Notes under the pieces: model-generated
The model's database searches: none
Seen by the model: the letters and a program-made list of their open reading frames with translations, nothing else
What the model was told of the DNA's origin: nothing
In this document: in pieces, positions 8,378 through 16,061 of the stretch
Layout of the letters: each line of letters begins with the position of its first letter
Position numbering within the stretch: position 1 is the first letter of the stretch
Origin: Bacteriovoracaceae bacterium
Lineage (GTDB): Bacteria > Bdellovibrionota > Bacteriovoracia > Bacteriovoracales > Bacteriovoracaceae
DNA: 64,000 bases
Assembly: GCA_947441615.1 (NCBI GenBank)
Contig: CANEUH010000001.1
Span: 1 to 64,000 of the forward strand
Direction: 5' to 3'
Translations under genes and position numbers: made by a program

Positions 8378-8953
8378 ATGAAGTACCCCCAAATTTACGA
8401 GTATGCTAGGACTAAGTCCCCGATAAAAGAGGAGCAGTGGCTGGAATTTGAATCGGGCCTGTCTCCTGCGTCATGGAAAAAAAGTTCACTTTTGAAGCGG
8501 CCGGGGGAGAAAGCTGACGTCGTTTACATCATTTTGAAAGGGATTTTACGAAATTACTACATCTCTTCTTCGGGTCGGGAGATGACTAAGATTATCCGTG
8601 GACCAGGTGATGTGCTCGCCCCTTATCAAGAAATCCTCGCAAAAACAGACATTAAATACTTTATTCAGGCGATTACAGAGGTGGAGGTTTTAGAATTTTC
8701 TTATCAAAATTTCCAATCGATGATGGATCGCTATCATGAGTGGGAGAGACTCGGAAGAATTCTCGCTGAAGAAAACTTTTTAGAAAAAGAGAAAAGAGAG
8801 TTCATGCTCATGCACATGAGTGCCGAGGAAAGGTACCAAGAGTTTTTAAAAGATTTTAGTCACTTTAAAGATGAAATTCCTCAATACCAGATCGCGAACT
8901 ATCTTGGGATATCGCCTGAGGCCCTCAATCGCCAAATTAAAAAGAAGAGCTAA
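8378..8953 (+). CDS. Crp/Fnr-type transcriptional regulator
   Basis: The ATG at 8378 is preferred; a TTG at 8360 would add six residues. The roughly 190-residue protein has a cyclic-nucleotide-binding-like beta-roll (GEKADVVYIILKGILRNYY, then GREMTKIIRGPGDVLAPY), a long dimerisation helix (EWERLGRILAEENFLEKEKR) and a short C-terminal helix-turn-helix (QYQIANYLGISPEALNRQIK). Crp/Fnr proteins bind promoter palindromes; the ligand here is not evident. It is divergent from the hydroxylase gene across about 70 bp, so cross-regulation is plausible. An intrinsic terminator follows. Confidence 0.85.
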   Translation: MKYPQIYEYARTKSPIKEEQWLEFESGLSPASWKKSSLLKRPGEKADVVYIILKGILRNYYISSSGREMTKIIRGPGDVLAPYQEILAKTDIKYFIQAITEVEVLEFSYQNFQSMMDRYHEWERLGRILAEENFLEKEKREFMLMHMSAEERYQEFLKDFSHFKDEIPQYQIANYLGISPEALNRQIKKKS

Positions 8954-8973
8954 TCGAGAATGAAAGTTAGAAA

Positions 8974-9009
8974 CAAAAAAGCCACCGCAAGGGTGGCTTT
9001 TTTGTTTTA
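8974..9009 (+). terminator. Intrinsic terminator after the Crp-like gene
   Basis: AAAAAAGCCACC and GGTGGCTTTTTT pair around a short loop with a long T tail. It directly borders the first tRNA-Glu-derived repeat, so it marks the conserved-chromosome side of the island region. Confidence 0.85.
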
Positions 9010-9028
9010 TAAATTTGGTACTCCCAAG
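9008..9028 (-). repeat. Outer copy of a tRNA-Glu 3'-end repeat (putative attachment site)
   Basis: The core TTGGTACTCCCAAG, with the preceding TATAAA, matches the 3' end of the intact tRNA-Glu at 16,717. It has a one-base deletion in the A run. It is followed by a degenerate GGAGTTTCGAACC that resembles the T-loop region of a tRNA. A second near-exact copy lies at 14,808. The simplest reading is an att site left by integration at the tRNA 3' end. Confidence 0.6.
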
Positions 9029-9089
9029 TATTGGAGTTTCGAACCGCTTGTATAAAATATCAGCAAAATCAGGTGGTTGGTTAAACAGA

Positions 9090-9118
9090 TTGCTCCAGTG
9101 TACGTTTTGATGTACATT
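9090..9118 (+). promoter_or_regulatory. Promoter and probable operator of the Phd/ParE operon
   Basis: TTGCTC (-35) and TACATT (-10) are separated by exactly 17 bp. Between and over them lies an inverted repeat, TGTAC-N8-GTACA (9099-9116), where the antitoxin probably binds to autoregulate. The same layout with related half-sites precedes the brnT gene. Confidence 0.55.
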
Positions 9119-9141
9119 GGAAATGAAAACAGGGAGTTCAT

Positions 9142-9426
9142 ATGAAAGTACCTAAACGCAAAACGATTACTGAGCTTAGAAGCAGTTTGTTCGAAACATT
9201 TGATGAGGTATTGGCCGGAGAGTCTCAGATAATTACTCATAAAAGTGGAAATGCCGTCGCATTAATTTCTCTTTCGAAAATTGAAGAGATGGAGAGGGAA
9301 ATTGAATTGCATAAGAATTTGGCCATTGGCTACGCTCAAGCCATGCGTGGAGAAGGTGTTTCCACGAAAGATATTAAGAGTCGCATGAAAGATAAAGAAA
9401 AAAAGTTAAGAGCAAAATATGGTTAA
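9142..9426 (+). CDS. Phd/YefM-type antitoxin
   Basis: The 94-residue protein starts behind a GGGAG site. Its N-terminal half (ITELRSSLFETFDEVLAGES, then THKSGNAVALISLSKIEEME) matches the Phd/YefM antitoxin fold, which binds operator DNA as a dimer. The charged C-terminal half would wrap the toxin. It overlaps the toxin gene by 8 bp, the usual antitoxin-first order. It opens a four-gene operon that continues with the transglycosylase-like gene and its partner. Confidence 0.85.
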   Translation: MKVPKRKTITELRSSLFETFDEVLAGESQIITHKSGNAVALISLSKIEEMEREIELHKNLAIGYAQAMRGEGVSTKDIKSRMKDKEKKLRAKYG

Positions 9427-9730
9427 GTGGACACCCAAGTCAGAGGACGACTTGGATCAAATTCGTGAGCATGTTGCCCACAATTTTAATGTCGATCTTG
9501 CAATTACTATAGTTGATGAAATCATTGATGAAGTAGAGTTCATACTTTCAAAAAATCCTCTTGCTGGAACTCTTCTTGAGTCAAATCCACTTTTTTCAAA
9601 GTTGGTGGTTCAAGGTAATTCTATCTATTATTGTGAAAATCCAAAAGATCACGACTTGTACATCGTTTATGTTCAGGCAAGAAACACCGATCTTCAGAAT
9701 CAGCGTTTAACGGATGAGGAAATTACATAA
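9419..9730 (+). CDS. RelE/ParE-superfamily toxin
   Basis: The 103-residue protein has the RelE/ParE outline: an N-terminal strand (VKWTPKSEDDLDQIREHV), two helices, then strands ending in DLYIVYVQARNTD. RelE members cleave mRNA on the ribosome and ParE members poison gyrase; sequence alone does not decide between them. The stop codon overlaps the ATG of the next gene (TAATG at 9728-9732), so toxin and transglycosylase translation are coupled, which is unusual for a toxin-antitoxin pair. Confidence 0.8.
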   Translation: MVKWTPKSEDDLDQIREHVAHNFNVDLAITIVDEIIDEVEFILSKNPLAGTLLESNPLFSKLVVQGNSIYYCENPKDHDLYIVYVQARNTDLQNQRLTDEEIT

Positions 9731-10422
9731 TGAGTTTAGTTAAGCGACCACGAACACTAAAGATGGCCCCACCTGGTTTTCATGTCGTAAAACGTCATAT
9801 AAAAATATCAGAGAATGGAATTAAGTATTTTGTTAAAGCTCATCTAAGAAAGAATCGCGTAAAACAGGCAATTCTTCTTCCTGAAAATATCCTTTATCTT
9901 TATTGGCATGGTGATCAGGACTATCCTCGTTTAGGAGCGGTAGCAGGTTTCCCTGAATATTCAGAGCTAGATTCAGTGATTCAATTTTGGTTGGATTATT
10001 GGAGAGAACAAGGTCTTCCATTTCCTAAAGACCTTACCCCCTTGCATATAAAAGTCCTGATTGCAAAAGAATCTAGTTTTAGAACTAAGGCAGATCCAAA
10101 AGTAAAAGAAAGTTCTGCCTACGGTTTAACACAAATTACAAATACAACAAGACAGGATTTGAGAGGAGAAACTCGCAATAATACGATGTCATTGCGAGAT
10201 TACTACATAGACTTGGATAGAAAAGATCTAGAAGATCCTGTGATTAGTATTGCCGCTGGTGTGAGATGGATTTCTTATAAGTACTCATCTCTACCGAAAG
10301 ATGCAAAGAAGGATACTTTTAATACATTTAAAAATTATTATCACTATCGCGATGGAAAAGAATATGCTCAGAAAATTTTTGATATGTACAATGATTCTAT
10401 TGGAAGCCGCATTCTCAAGTAA
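9730..10422 (+). CDS. SLT-type lytic transglycosylase-like protein without signal peptide (island copy 1)
   Basis: The 230-residue protein has two parts. The N-terminal segment (about 1-45) contains PPGFHVVKRHIK and KYFVKAHLRKN, paired H-x-R/K motifs of the sort seen in secreted toxins and phage proteins. The rest is a lysozyme-like SLT domain with the catalytic glutamate in IAKESSFR (Glu 114), AYGLTQIT (130-137, matching the GLMQI motif) and a late NYYHYRDG in place of AYNxG. SLT enzymes cut the MurNAc-GlcNAc bond of peptidoglycan. There is no signal peptide, so reaching peptidoglycan needs lysis or a dedicated exporter. It is coupled to the toxin upstream and overlaps the next gene by 59 bp. 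A homologue lies at 15,375-16,061. Confidence 0.8.
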   Translation: MSLVKRPRTLKMAPPGFHVVKRHIKISENGIKYFVKAHLRKNRVKQAILLPENILYLYWHGDQDYPRLGAVAGFPEYSELDSVIQFWLDYWREQGLPFPKDLTPLHIKVLIAKESSFRTKADPKVKESSAYGLTQITNTTRQDLRGETRNNTMSLRDYYIDLDRKDLEDPVISIAAGVRWISYKYSSLPKDAKKDTFNTFKNYYHYRDGKEYAQKIFDMYNDSIGSRILK

Positions 10423-10996
10423 TGAGGTTGATCAAAGGTTTGATAAGGCCCAAAGCTTACGCAAACAGTATCTAAAACTTCCTGATCAAAAAGAAATAAT
10501 TATTTCATATCATTCTGATCATGGAGAGGACGGCACTTATAAAGTTCGTATTTTCATGAGAAGAAATGGGATTCTCCTATGGGATAAAACTTTCTCTGAA
10601 GATTTTAATGAAATTTGGGCAAAGGCCTCTTTCATTCCAATAATACAAGGTTACCAATTTTTTGATTTAAATAATGATGGAGATTTTGAGATCGCTGTTG
10701 CTATATCTCATGGAGGGAGTGCTGTTTGGAATACTCCTGCAGTGATTTTTACTGTTAAAGATGAAGGACTAGAGTTCTTAAAGAAACAGCAAGTGAACGA
10801 TGAGTTCTCAGAATATGTTTATGTTTCTAAAGAAGATTTCGAGCACCCAAGATATGAATGCTCTTTTTGTAAAGAACCTGAATACTATTATGCAGATGGG
10901 AAGAAGGCCCCTTTAAGTGATCCGAGGCATACGATTTCAATATCAGAAGATGATCGTATGGTACGAGGAGTTCCTCTTTATCTTTTGAGAGAATAA
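10364..10996 (+). CDS. Signal-peptide-bearing partner of the transglycosylase-like protein (copy 1)
   Basis: The chosen start (ATG 10,364) lies inside the end of the preceding gene in another frame. It gives a signal peptide (MLRKFLICTMILLEAAFS); an ATG 12 bp earlier is also possible. The roughly 210-residue protein contains LLWDKTF and a D-x-N-x-D-G motif (FFDLNNDGDFEIAVAISHGG, residues 99-118) typical of FG-GAP/VCBS calcium-binding repeats. A homologue with the same motifs follows the other transglycosylase copy (14,960-15,418), so the pair is conserved. Its likely periplasmic location next to a signal-less muramidase suggests an immunity or inhibitor role; this is inference. The extra C-terminal 60 residues hold a CSFC motif. 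Confidence 0.65.
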   Translation: MLRKFLICTMILLEAAFSSNEVDQRFDKAQSLRKQYLKLPDQKEIIISYHSDHGEDGTYKVRIFMRRNGILLWDKTFSEDFNEIWAKASFIPIIQGYQFFDLNNDGDFEIAVAISHGGSAVWNTPAVIFTVKDEGLEFLKKQQVNDEFSEYVYVSKEDFEHPRYECSFCKEPEYYYADGKKAPLSDPRHTISISEDDRMVRGVPLYLLRE

Positions 10997-11012
10997 CTTT
11001 CCAACTAAAAAA

Positions 11013-11427
11013 TCGATTCTTTCGAATATGTGCTTTTACAAAATACTTTATTCCACTCTTTGAGATGCGGGCCTGTTTTTCGACAACATGATGACCTGGT
11101 GGAGCCATTTTTAAAGTCGGTGGTCGCTTTAACAAGAAGAGAGTAGGTTTCATTAAATAGCTTTTTTCCAAGTCGTATTTGGAAGAAGTTTATTTTCTTT
11201 GCACTTTCTTAAGAAGTCGTTCACCAGAGTTTGGTAGAGGATATCCAGTTTTTGACTTAAATCTTTGAAGTACTCAATCACATCATTATCTAGTCTTATC
11301 GTTACGCTCTTTTTAAGCTTATTAATATAAGGGTTTGGTTTTAATTTCATTTTTTTTTAATCATATTCTTTACGCATAAATTTTCTCCTATAGTTCTTGG
11401 AAGTCCTGTTTTTCTTTCTTCGTGGCT
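11013..11427 (-). pseudogene. Broken third cassette head (BrnT tail, frameshifted BrnA, transglycosylase N-terminus)
   Basis: These 415 bp are nearly identical, without net gaps, to 15,921-16,335. They contain the last 13 codons of a BrnT toxin, a BrnA antitoxin (start at 11,377) stopped after six codons by an indel in its poly-A stretch, and the first 47 codons of the transglycosylase (from 11,153). The homology ends within the codons for RKNR. An open frame continues to 10,827, but that part is only the complement of the preceding gene and is not protein-like. Both edges are abrupt, so it is a recombination remnant. Confidence 0.8.
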
Positions 11428-11475
11428 AAATTGAGTGTACTAAGAATTAAGAAAAAACTAAGTGCTGTATACATT

Positions 11476-11970
11476 TTAGTCCAAAGAATCTTTTTTTACA
11501 TATTGAATAACAAGGTCTTCTAACTTGATTCCCTCATAGATTTCCCATGTGGGAGGAGAGAAGGTTACAAATTCTATTGTTTCATCTTGAGTTGAAACAA
11601 TATATTGAAATTTTTCCATTTGATCATATTCTTCTGAAGAAATCTTCAAACCAGAGCAAACCTCAATAGCAAATGGAGTATTCCAAACCTTAAAAGTCAG
11701 CCCCCTTTTTCTGCCTGAAGTTTCTTTTTTATTTTTTGTAAGTTCAAATATCCTGTTAGCACTCTCTGTTTCATCAGAAATTTTAAAAGTTTCTCTCGTC
11801 CTGATACACATGACATAGATTGGATCTGTAGGCCCGTCAACATCATTTTCGAAAAAAAAATAGTTATTCATTTCCGTGTAAAGTTGTTGGGAAAGCCATA
11901 AAAATTGATGATCAACCACAGGGGTTTCCCAGTACTCACATATGATTTGATTTTTATCTGATTTGTTCAT
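11476..11970 (-). CDS. Small acidic protein, probable immunity protein for the upstream toxin
   Basis: The 164-residue protein has no signal peptide, a slightly acidic composition, and no motif I recognise (it contains EYWETPVVDHQFLWLSQQLY and FSPPTWEIYEGIKLEDLV). Its ATG overlaps the end of the large toxin-like gene by 4 bp, exactly where immunity genes of polymorphic toxins sit. A cytoplasmic immunity protein would fit a nuclease-type toxin domain. The function rests on context only. Confidence 0.55.
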   Translation of the reverse strand: MNKSDKNQIICEYWETPVVDHQFLWLSQQLYTEMNNYFFFENDVDGPTDPIYVMCIRTRETFKISDETESANRIFELTKNKKETSGRKRGLTFKVWNTPFAIEVCSGLKISSEEYDQMEKFQYIVSTQDETIEFVTFSPPTWEIYEGIKLEDLVIQYVKKDSLD

Positions 11971-13430
11971 AGATACCTCACTTTCACCCTGATTCCATCA
12001 TCAGGATATTTTGGATTTTCCTTGGGAGGTTGGAGTTCTAAAGTTGGGCCATGATTATTTTTAGTACCTTTTACGATTGTGGTTCCATCTGGAAGTACTT
12101 TTATTTCAGTACCATCTGTCGCTTCGATAAGTTTGCCAGGCATTTTATCAAAATCTTTTTGAAGTTGATCCAAACCTCCAGGTTTCCTGTACTCTCTCGT
12201 TTCTTTTTTTTGTTTACTGTGCTTCTTATCTTTTCCAGAAATAATCCCTGCTTCTTTTAGTGGTCTTTCCAGTTCATCATGTTCTTTACGAAGAGTTTCT
12301 CTTCCTTTTTCTATTTCTTTCTTAACGTCTTTGTCGTTAATGTCTTCAAGGAATTCCTCCAGTTGAAAAAAATCATCCCAATTCATGGGATAAACCACAA
12401 GAGTAAGAGCTAGAATTAAAGCTGCAGCATGAGGATTGGCAGCAATTCTAGATGTTCCTATAACTCCAGCCATGCCGTATAGAGGAGTGAACGATAAAGG
12501 CTGAACGTTTGAATCGTTGGGGTTTGCAACTAAGGATGTGACATCAAAGGTATACTTCTTTTGAGATTCAGAATTAATTGTTCTGCCGGTTTCAGGTATT
12601 ACCCTAACTTGGATAAATCCAATGTCTCCAAAACTCCCTTCAGTTACAAAACGAGCATAGATATTTTCTGATATTTTCGACCAAGGAGTCTCATTTCTTT
12701 TTTTCTTCGAGGAAGAAGTATCAATAATACTCTTTAGTTTTTCGTAATCGTTCCCAACTTCTCGAAGTTTATCTCTGAAGCTTCTCATTTCCTCAAAATA
12801 AGGGATGTCATTTAATGTAGGAACTTTTCCATCGGATAGCTCAGATAAATGATCGAACTTTTTTTCGATTGAACTTAAAAAAGATTCTTTAATTTCATTT
12901 CGATGTTCAGGAACGATTTGATCAATGATCATCTGACTTTCATCGGTCATTTCTTCATAGGATAGACCTGACATTAAACTCCAATGGAGAATTTGAATAT
13001 CAGACATGGAAAAGTGAGCAGGGGCTTTTAGATTAAGTTTTTTTATTAGGGGCCCTAGTTTCCCTTTCATCTGATCGAGTATATAGGTATGCCCTTTAGG
13101 ACTTGAGCTTGACGACTTCATACAATAAGTCATGACAGGAATTGAATAATCACCCGTAGAAAGTAGGAAGTTTCCTGAATCTTCGATGATGAACGAGGTC
13201 TGGTTTGCATCCTTGTCATTATATGTAGTCCCTTCCATTTCCTGAACAATTGGATACGGGGATGTATTGAACTGAGATTTTAAGGATTGAATCAATCCCT
13301 CTTTTGATAAATGAGAACATGATGAGAGGCATAGAATAATGACTAAAAGAAATAGTTTGAAGATATAGGATCCTTTTAGTTTAGCTTTGAACCGTATTTT
13401 CAGCCACTTAATGTCTACAATCGACATCAT
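11967..13430 (-). CDS. Lipobox protein with polymorphic-toxin-like C-terminal domain
   Basis: The 487-residue protein has a lipoprotein signal after a long basic N-terminus (LLVIILCLSSC, Cys 38). A mostly helical, charged middle follows, then a beta-rich stretch (GFIQVRVIPETG and VQPLSFTPLYG) and a hydrophobic segment (AALILALTLVVYPMNW). The last 70 residues (RKPGGLDQLQKDFDKMPG, then IKVLPDGTTIVKG and GPTLELQPP, ending VKVRYL) follow a pattern common in toxin tips of polymorphic toxins and bacteriocins: GG..Q...DF, LPDGTTI, PTLE, KxRY. The small overlapping gene downstream would be its immunity partner. The middle vaguely recalls S-type pyocins. The assignment is moderate and activity untested. 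Confidence 0.6.
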   Translation of the reverse strand: MMSIVDIKWLKIRFKAKLKGSYIFKLFLLVIILCLSSCSHLSKEGLIQSLKSQFNTSPYPIVQEMEGTTYNDKDANQTSFIIEDSGNFLLSTGDYSIPVMTYCMKSSSSSPKGHTYILDQMKGKLGPLIKKLNLKAPAHFSMSDIQILHWSLMSGLSYEEMTDESQMIIDQIVPEHRNEIKESFLSSIEKKFDHLSELSDGKVPTLNDIPYFEEMRSFRDKLREVGNDYEKLKSIIDTSSSKKKRNETPWSKISENIYARFVTEGSFGDIGFIQVRVIPETGRTINSESQKKYTFDVTSLVANPNDSNVQPLSFTPLYGMAGVIGTSRIAANPHAAALILALTLVVYPMNWDDFFQLEEFLEDINDKDVKKEIEKGRETLRKEHDELERPLKEAGIISGKDKKHSKQKKETREYRKPGGLDQLQKDFDKMPGKLIEATDGTEIKVLPDGTTIVKGTKNNHGPTLELQPPKENPKYPDDGIRVKVRYL

Positions 13431-13465
13431 TCCAGGTGTTGTGATATAATATCATAGGGGTAAAA

Positions 13466-14026
13466 ATGTATCAACCTGAATCAATTGACCAAGCACTAAG
13501 TTTATTGAATAAGAAGCTTAAGAGAGAAGGGATAACTATTGAGCTTACAGTTCTTGGTTCAATGGCCCTTTATTACCACGGTATCGCAGGCACTCATCTT
13601 ACTGGTGATATTGATTTTTATGAAAACAAACTTCCTGAACGAGTTGAAGCGTTGTTTGTGGAAGTAGCAGAAGAATTAAATCTTGTTTCTGACTGGATCA
13701 ATAATCGCTCATCGACAATATCTCCACTGCCTGATGGATATGAACTTCGTCTTAAGAAGATAAATACTTTCTCTCATATTGGTCTTCAACTTATTTCACC
13801 TGAAGATTTAGTTAAACTCAAGGTTTATGCTTATTACACTCGAATGGCGAACAAGGACATGGAAGATCTGAAACTTTTAAATCCTTCCATCGAAATGATA
13901 GATGCAGGAATAAAGTTCATTGAGCTTCAAATCACTCATCATCACGGAGCAGATGAACTCAAAAGACATCTTAAAGAGATCAAAGAATATAGAGAGCACC
14001 TTTATGCTGAATTTAGCAGAATTTAA
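13466..14026 (+). CDS. Nucleotidyltransferase-fold protein (DUF6036/AbiEii-like)
   Basis: The 186-residue protein has the nucleotidyltransferase core: VLGSMALYYHG, then THLTGDIDFYEN, giving the GS...D.D metal-binding pattern near residues 30-52. LISPEDLVKLKVYA is the usual next segment. Such small proteins are often toxins or antitoxins that modify tRNA or partner proteins. It overlaps the next gene by 23 bp, so the two form a unit. It is divergent from the toxin gene across only about 35 bp. Confidence 0.7.
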   Translation: MYQPESIDQALSLLNKKLKREGITIELTVLGSMALYYHGIAGTHLTGDIDFYENKLPERVEALFVEVAEELNLVSDWINNRSSTISPLPDGYELRLKKINTFSHIGLQLISPEDLVKLKVYAYYTRMANKDMEDLKLLNPSIEMIDAGIKFIELQITHHHGADELKRHLKEIKEYREHLYAEFSRI

Positions 14027-14633
14027 AGATTGGGATTTGGCCTTTTCTCAATTAGGTTCAAAGGTCTCCGAATTGAATCGTGAGGATGAATGGTTCGATT
14101 TGGAGGAATTCTTTTGTTTTGGAATAATTCATTCTTTGCGTGACGCCAGAACGTTTAGTGCTTTTTCTAATTTGGTAAAATTTATTGCACCTATTTTGGC
14201 ACCATTCAAAATAAAAAAAATTCTTGCTTCAGGGATAGATTTCGATCGCTCTCTTCTTGGTTATTATCTGGACCTAGCGAGTGAATCAATTGGTAGATCC
14301 CAACTGAAAGATCTTTATCAAGACTTTACAAAAGCGACTCCTCGGAAAATTTATTTTTCTCATTTTATGCCCGATAAGCGATACTCCAAGTGGGGCAGGC
14401 TAGGGCAACCTTTTGCTGAACCCATTGAGAAGTTCATTGATAAGCGAAAACTTCTTTCTAACTATCATGTCATGAGAAGATTCTCTGGGGTGAAGGTTGT
14501 GTATTCGGATGTAAAATCGTTTCAAGAATTAAGCAAAAACCAGAATGTGAGCCTAAACGAAATTTCCCGTCGTACACATCATGATTATGCGAGCGTTCAT
14601 AGAGCCGATCAAAGTCTTAAAATTGTTTCGTGA
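14004..14633 (+). CDS. Partner of the nucleotidyltransferase, with C-terminal helix-turn-helix-like end
   Basis: The start at 14,004 is chosen over an in-frame ATG at 13,920 that would overlap the upstream gene far more. The 209-residue protein is unrecognised. Near the end, FQELSKNQNVSLNEISRRTH and the following DYASVHRADQSLK resemble a helix-turn-helix of the kind found in antitoxins. Overlap with the nucleotidyltransferase gene suggests joint function, possibly as a toxin-antitoxin pair of an undescribed type. Confidence 0.55.
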   Translation: MLNLAEFKDWDLAFSQLGSKVSELNREDEWFDLEEFFCFGIIHSLRDARTFSAFSNLVKFIAPILAPFKIKKILASGIDFDRSLLGYYLDLASESIGRSQLKDLYQDFTKATPRKIYFSHFMPDKRYSKWGRLGQPFAEPIEKFIDKRKLLSNYHVMRRFSGVKVVYSDVKSFQELSKNQNVSLNEISRRTHHDYASVHRADQSLKIVS

Positions 14634-14772
14634 AACAAATTGTATTTCTCATCGAACTCATTCAACACGTCTGAATTATTTATAAAAGTGCCACACCAGA
14701 AATAAAACGCAGAATGCTAGATTTAGTGTCATCGAACCATGAATAAAATGACTGAAGTATTGGACTTTTTTT

Positions 14773-14812
14773 AAAAAAACCGTTTGATTTTTACGTCAAA
14801 CGGCTTCTATAA
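14773..14812. terminator. Stem-loop terminator at the end of the first island
   Basis: CCGTTTGA (14,780-14,787) and TCAAACGG (14,796-14,803) pair around TTTTTACG. An A-run precedes the stem and a short CTTCTATAAAA follows. It sits directly before the middle tRNA-Glu repeat, mirroring the terminator-repeat order at the other two copies. Confidence 0.6.
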
Positions 14813-14833
14813 AATTTGGTACTCCCAAGGGGA
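14808..14833 (-). repeat. Middle copy of the tRNA-Glu 3'-end repeat (putative attachment site)
   Basis: Twenty-five of 26 positions match 16,708-16,733, including TTGGTACTCCCAAGGGGA, which is the last 17 nt of tRNA-Glu plus flanking bases. It separates two gene clusters of related content and is best read as an att site between tandem insertions. Confidence 0.75.
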
Positions 14834-14959
14834 GACAAAAATCATAATTTTATTAACCTAACAGATTCAAGATTTTGAGTGGTTTAAAGTACTTAATCTT
14901 CCTTTTTCATTTCATTTTACTTCATCATTTTTAAGATTATTCGTTTATTTACGAGCAAA

Positions 14960-15418
14960 CTAATAAACCGAACGAGAAAATTCATAGTTTATTCGTTTCT
15001 TCTCTTTGAGCGTCAGGGAGTTCTCCTTGAGAGAAAAGATATATGCTGTACAAGAGGTAACATCATTCCCACCATGCCATGTTCCAATAGCGATCTCTTC
15101 AATTCCATCATTGTCGATATCGTGAATAAACTTTCCTGAAACAACTGGCATGAAATGGGCGTCCCACAAAATAAGATTATCATCTGCAGTGCCGAAAGTT
15201 TTATCCCATAAGATATTTGCTTTCTTCCGTAGAAAGACTCTTTTCATTGTGATGTCATCAGGCTTCTTTCCAGGCTGGGAAATGATAACTTCTCTACCGT
15301 CAGGGATTTTTAAATAATATTTATGAATAAATGTTTGAACAATCGGATCAATATCGTCAGCTGCAAAAGCAATGCTATTTAAGAGAAGAATGATAAAGGT
15401 CCATGATCTTTTTTGCAT
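14960..15418 (-). CDS. Signal-peptide-bearing partner of the transglycosylase-like protein (copy 2, C-terminally shorter)
   Basis: The 152-residue protein has a textbook signal peptide (MQKRSWTFIILLLNSIAFA). The mature part shares with copy 1 a YLKIPDGREVIIS segment, ILWDKTFG, and a DIDNDGIEEIAIG motif (residues 100-112) of FG-GAP/VCBS type. It overlaps the transglycosylase gene by 44 bp. Compared with copy 1 it stops early, right after FSRSVY, where copy 1 continues for about 60 residues; it is probably truncated near the island edge. A periplasmic immunity or inhibitor role is inferred from the conserved pairing. Confidence 0.7.
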   Translation of the reverse strand: MQKRSWTFIILLLNSIAFAADDIDPIVQTFIHKYYLKIPDGREVIISQPGKKPDDITMKRVFLRKKANILWDKTFGTADDNLILWDAHFMPVVSGKFIHDIDNDGIEEIAIGTWHGGNDVTSCTAYIFSLKENSLTLKEKKRINYEFSRSVY

Positions 15419-16061
15419 ATGGTTCGCCTTCAGTCCAGCTATTGTAATTTTTGAACATGTTGAATGAGTTTTTTTGCTTATTTCGAATTGAAGTAAATTT
15501 ATAACTTAACCATCTAATTCCTGCCGCAATACTTACCACAGCATCAGCAAGATCTTCTTTGTCTAGATCTAAATAATAGTCCCTTAGAAGTACATGATCT
15601 TTTTTCCTTTTACCTTTAAGATCATCTCTTGTTGTACCAGTAACTTGCATCAGACCAAAAGCTGTACTGTGTTTCACTTTAGGATCGGCCCTAAGTTTAA
15701 ATCGAGATTCTACGGCAATCAGAACTTTTATCATGAAGGGATCAAGATCTTTTGGGAAAGGAAGACCAGCTTCTTTCCAGTAATTAAGCCAGAATTGAAT
15801 AACTGCATCTAATTCATGGTACTCGGGAAATCCGTTGACCTTTCCTAGGCGTGGATATTCTTGGTTTCCATGCCAAAATAAGTAGAGAATATTTTCTGGG
15901 AGTAAGACTATTTTCTTACCTCGATTCTTTCGAATATGTGCTTTTACAAAATACTTTACTCCACTCTTTGAGATGCGGGCCTGTTTTTCGACAACATGAT
16001 GACCTGGTGGAGCCATTTTTAAAGTCGGTGGTCGCTTTAACAAGGAGAGAGCAGGTTTCAT
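15375..16061 (-). CDS. SLT-type lytic transglycosylase-like protein without signal peptide (copy 2)
   Basis: The start at 16,061 overlaps the brnA stop (TAATG). The 228-residue protein has the same layout as the copy at 9,730: an N-terminal APPGHHVVEKQARISKSG and YFVKAHIRKN segment, then an SLT domain with glutamate 118 in IAVESRFK, AFGLMQVT (134-141, closer to the GLMQI consensus than copy 1) and NYNSWTEG as the third motif. The catalytic residues look intact. No signal peptide or membrane segment is present. Translational coupling to a BrnTA pair repeats the architecture of the other island with a different toxin-antitoxin family. Confidence 0.82.
   Translation of the reverse strand: MKPALSLLKRPPTLKMAPPGHHVVEKQARISKSGVKYFVKAHIRKNRGKKIVLLPENILYLFWHGNQEYPRLGKVNGFPEYHELDAVIQFWLNYWKEAGLPFPKDLDPFMIKVLIAVESRFKLRADPKVKHSTAFGLMQVTGTTRDDLKGKRKKDHVLLRDYYLDLDKEDLADAVVSIAAGIRWLSYKFTSIRNKQKNSFNMFKNYNSWTEGEPYAKKIMDLYHSSLK

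Larger units (their letters stand above)
14634..14959. other. Non-coding junction between the two islands
   Basis: These 326 bases hold the terminator at 14,780-14,803 and the middle tRNA-derived repeat at 14,808-14,833. The remaining sequence is very AT-rich, with no reading frame I would defend. Confidence 0.6.

Noticed and set aside
10827-11012. Extension of the broken transglycosylase frame
   Set aside because: It lies antisense to the partner gene and shares nothing with the other transglycosylases beyond RKNR.
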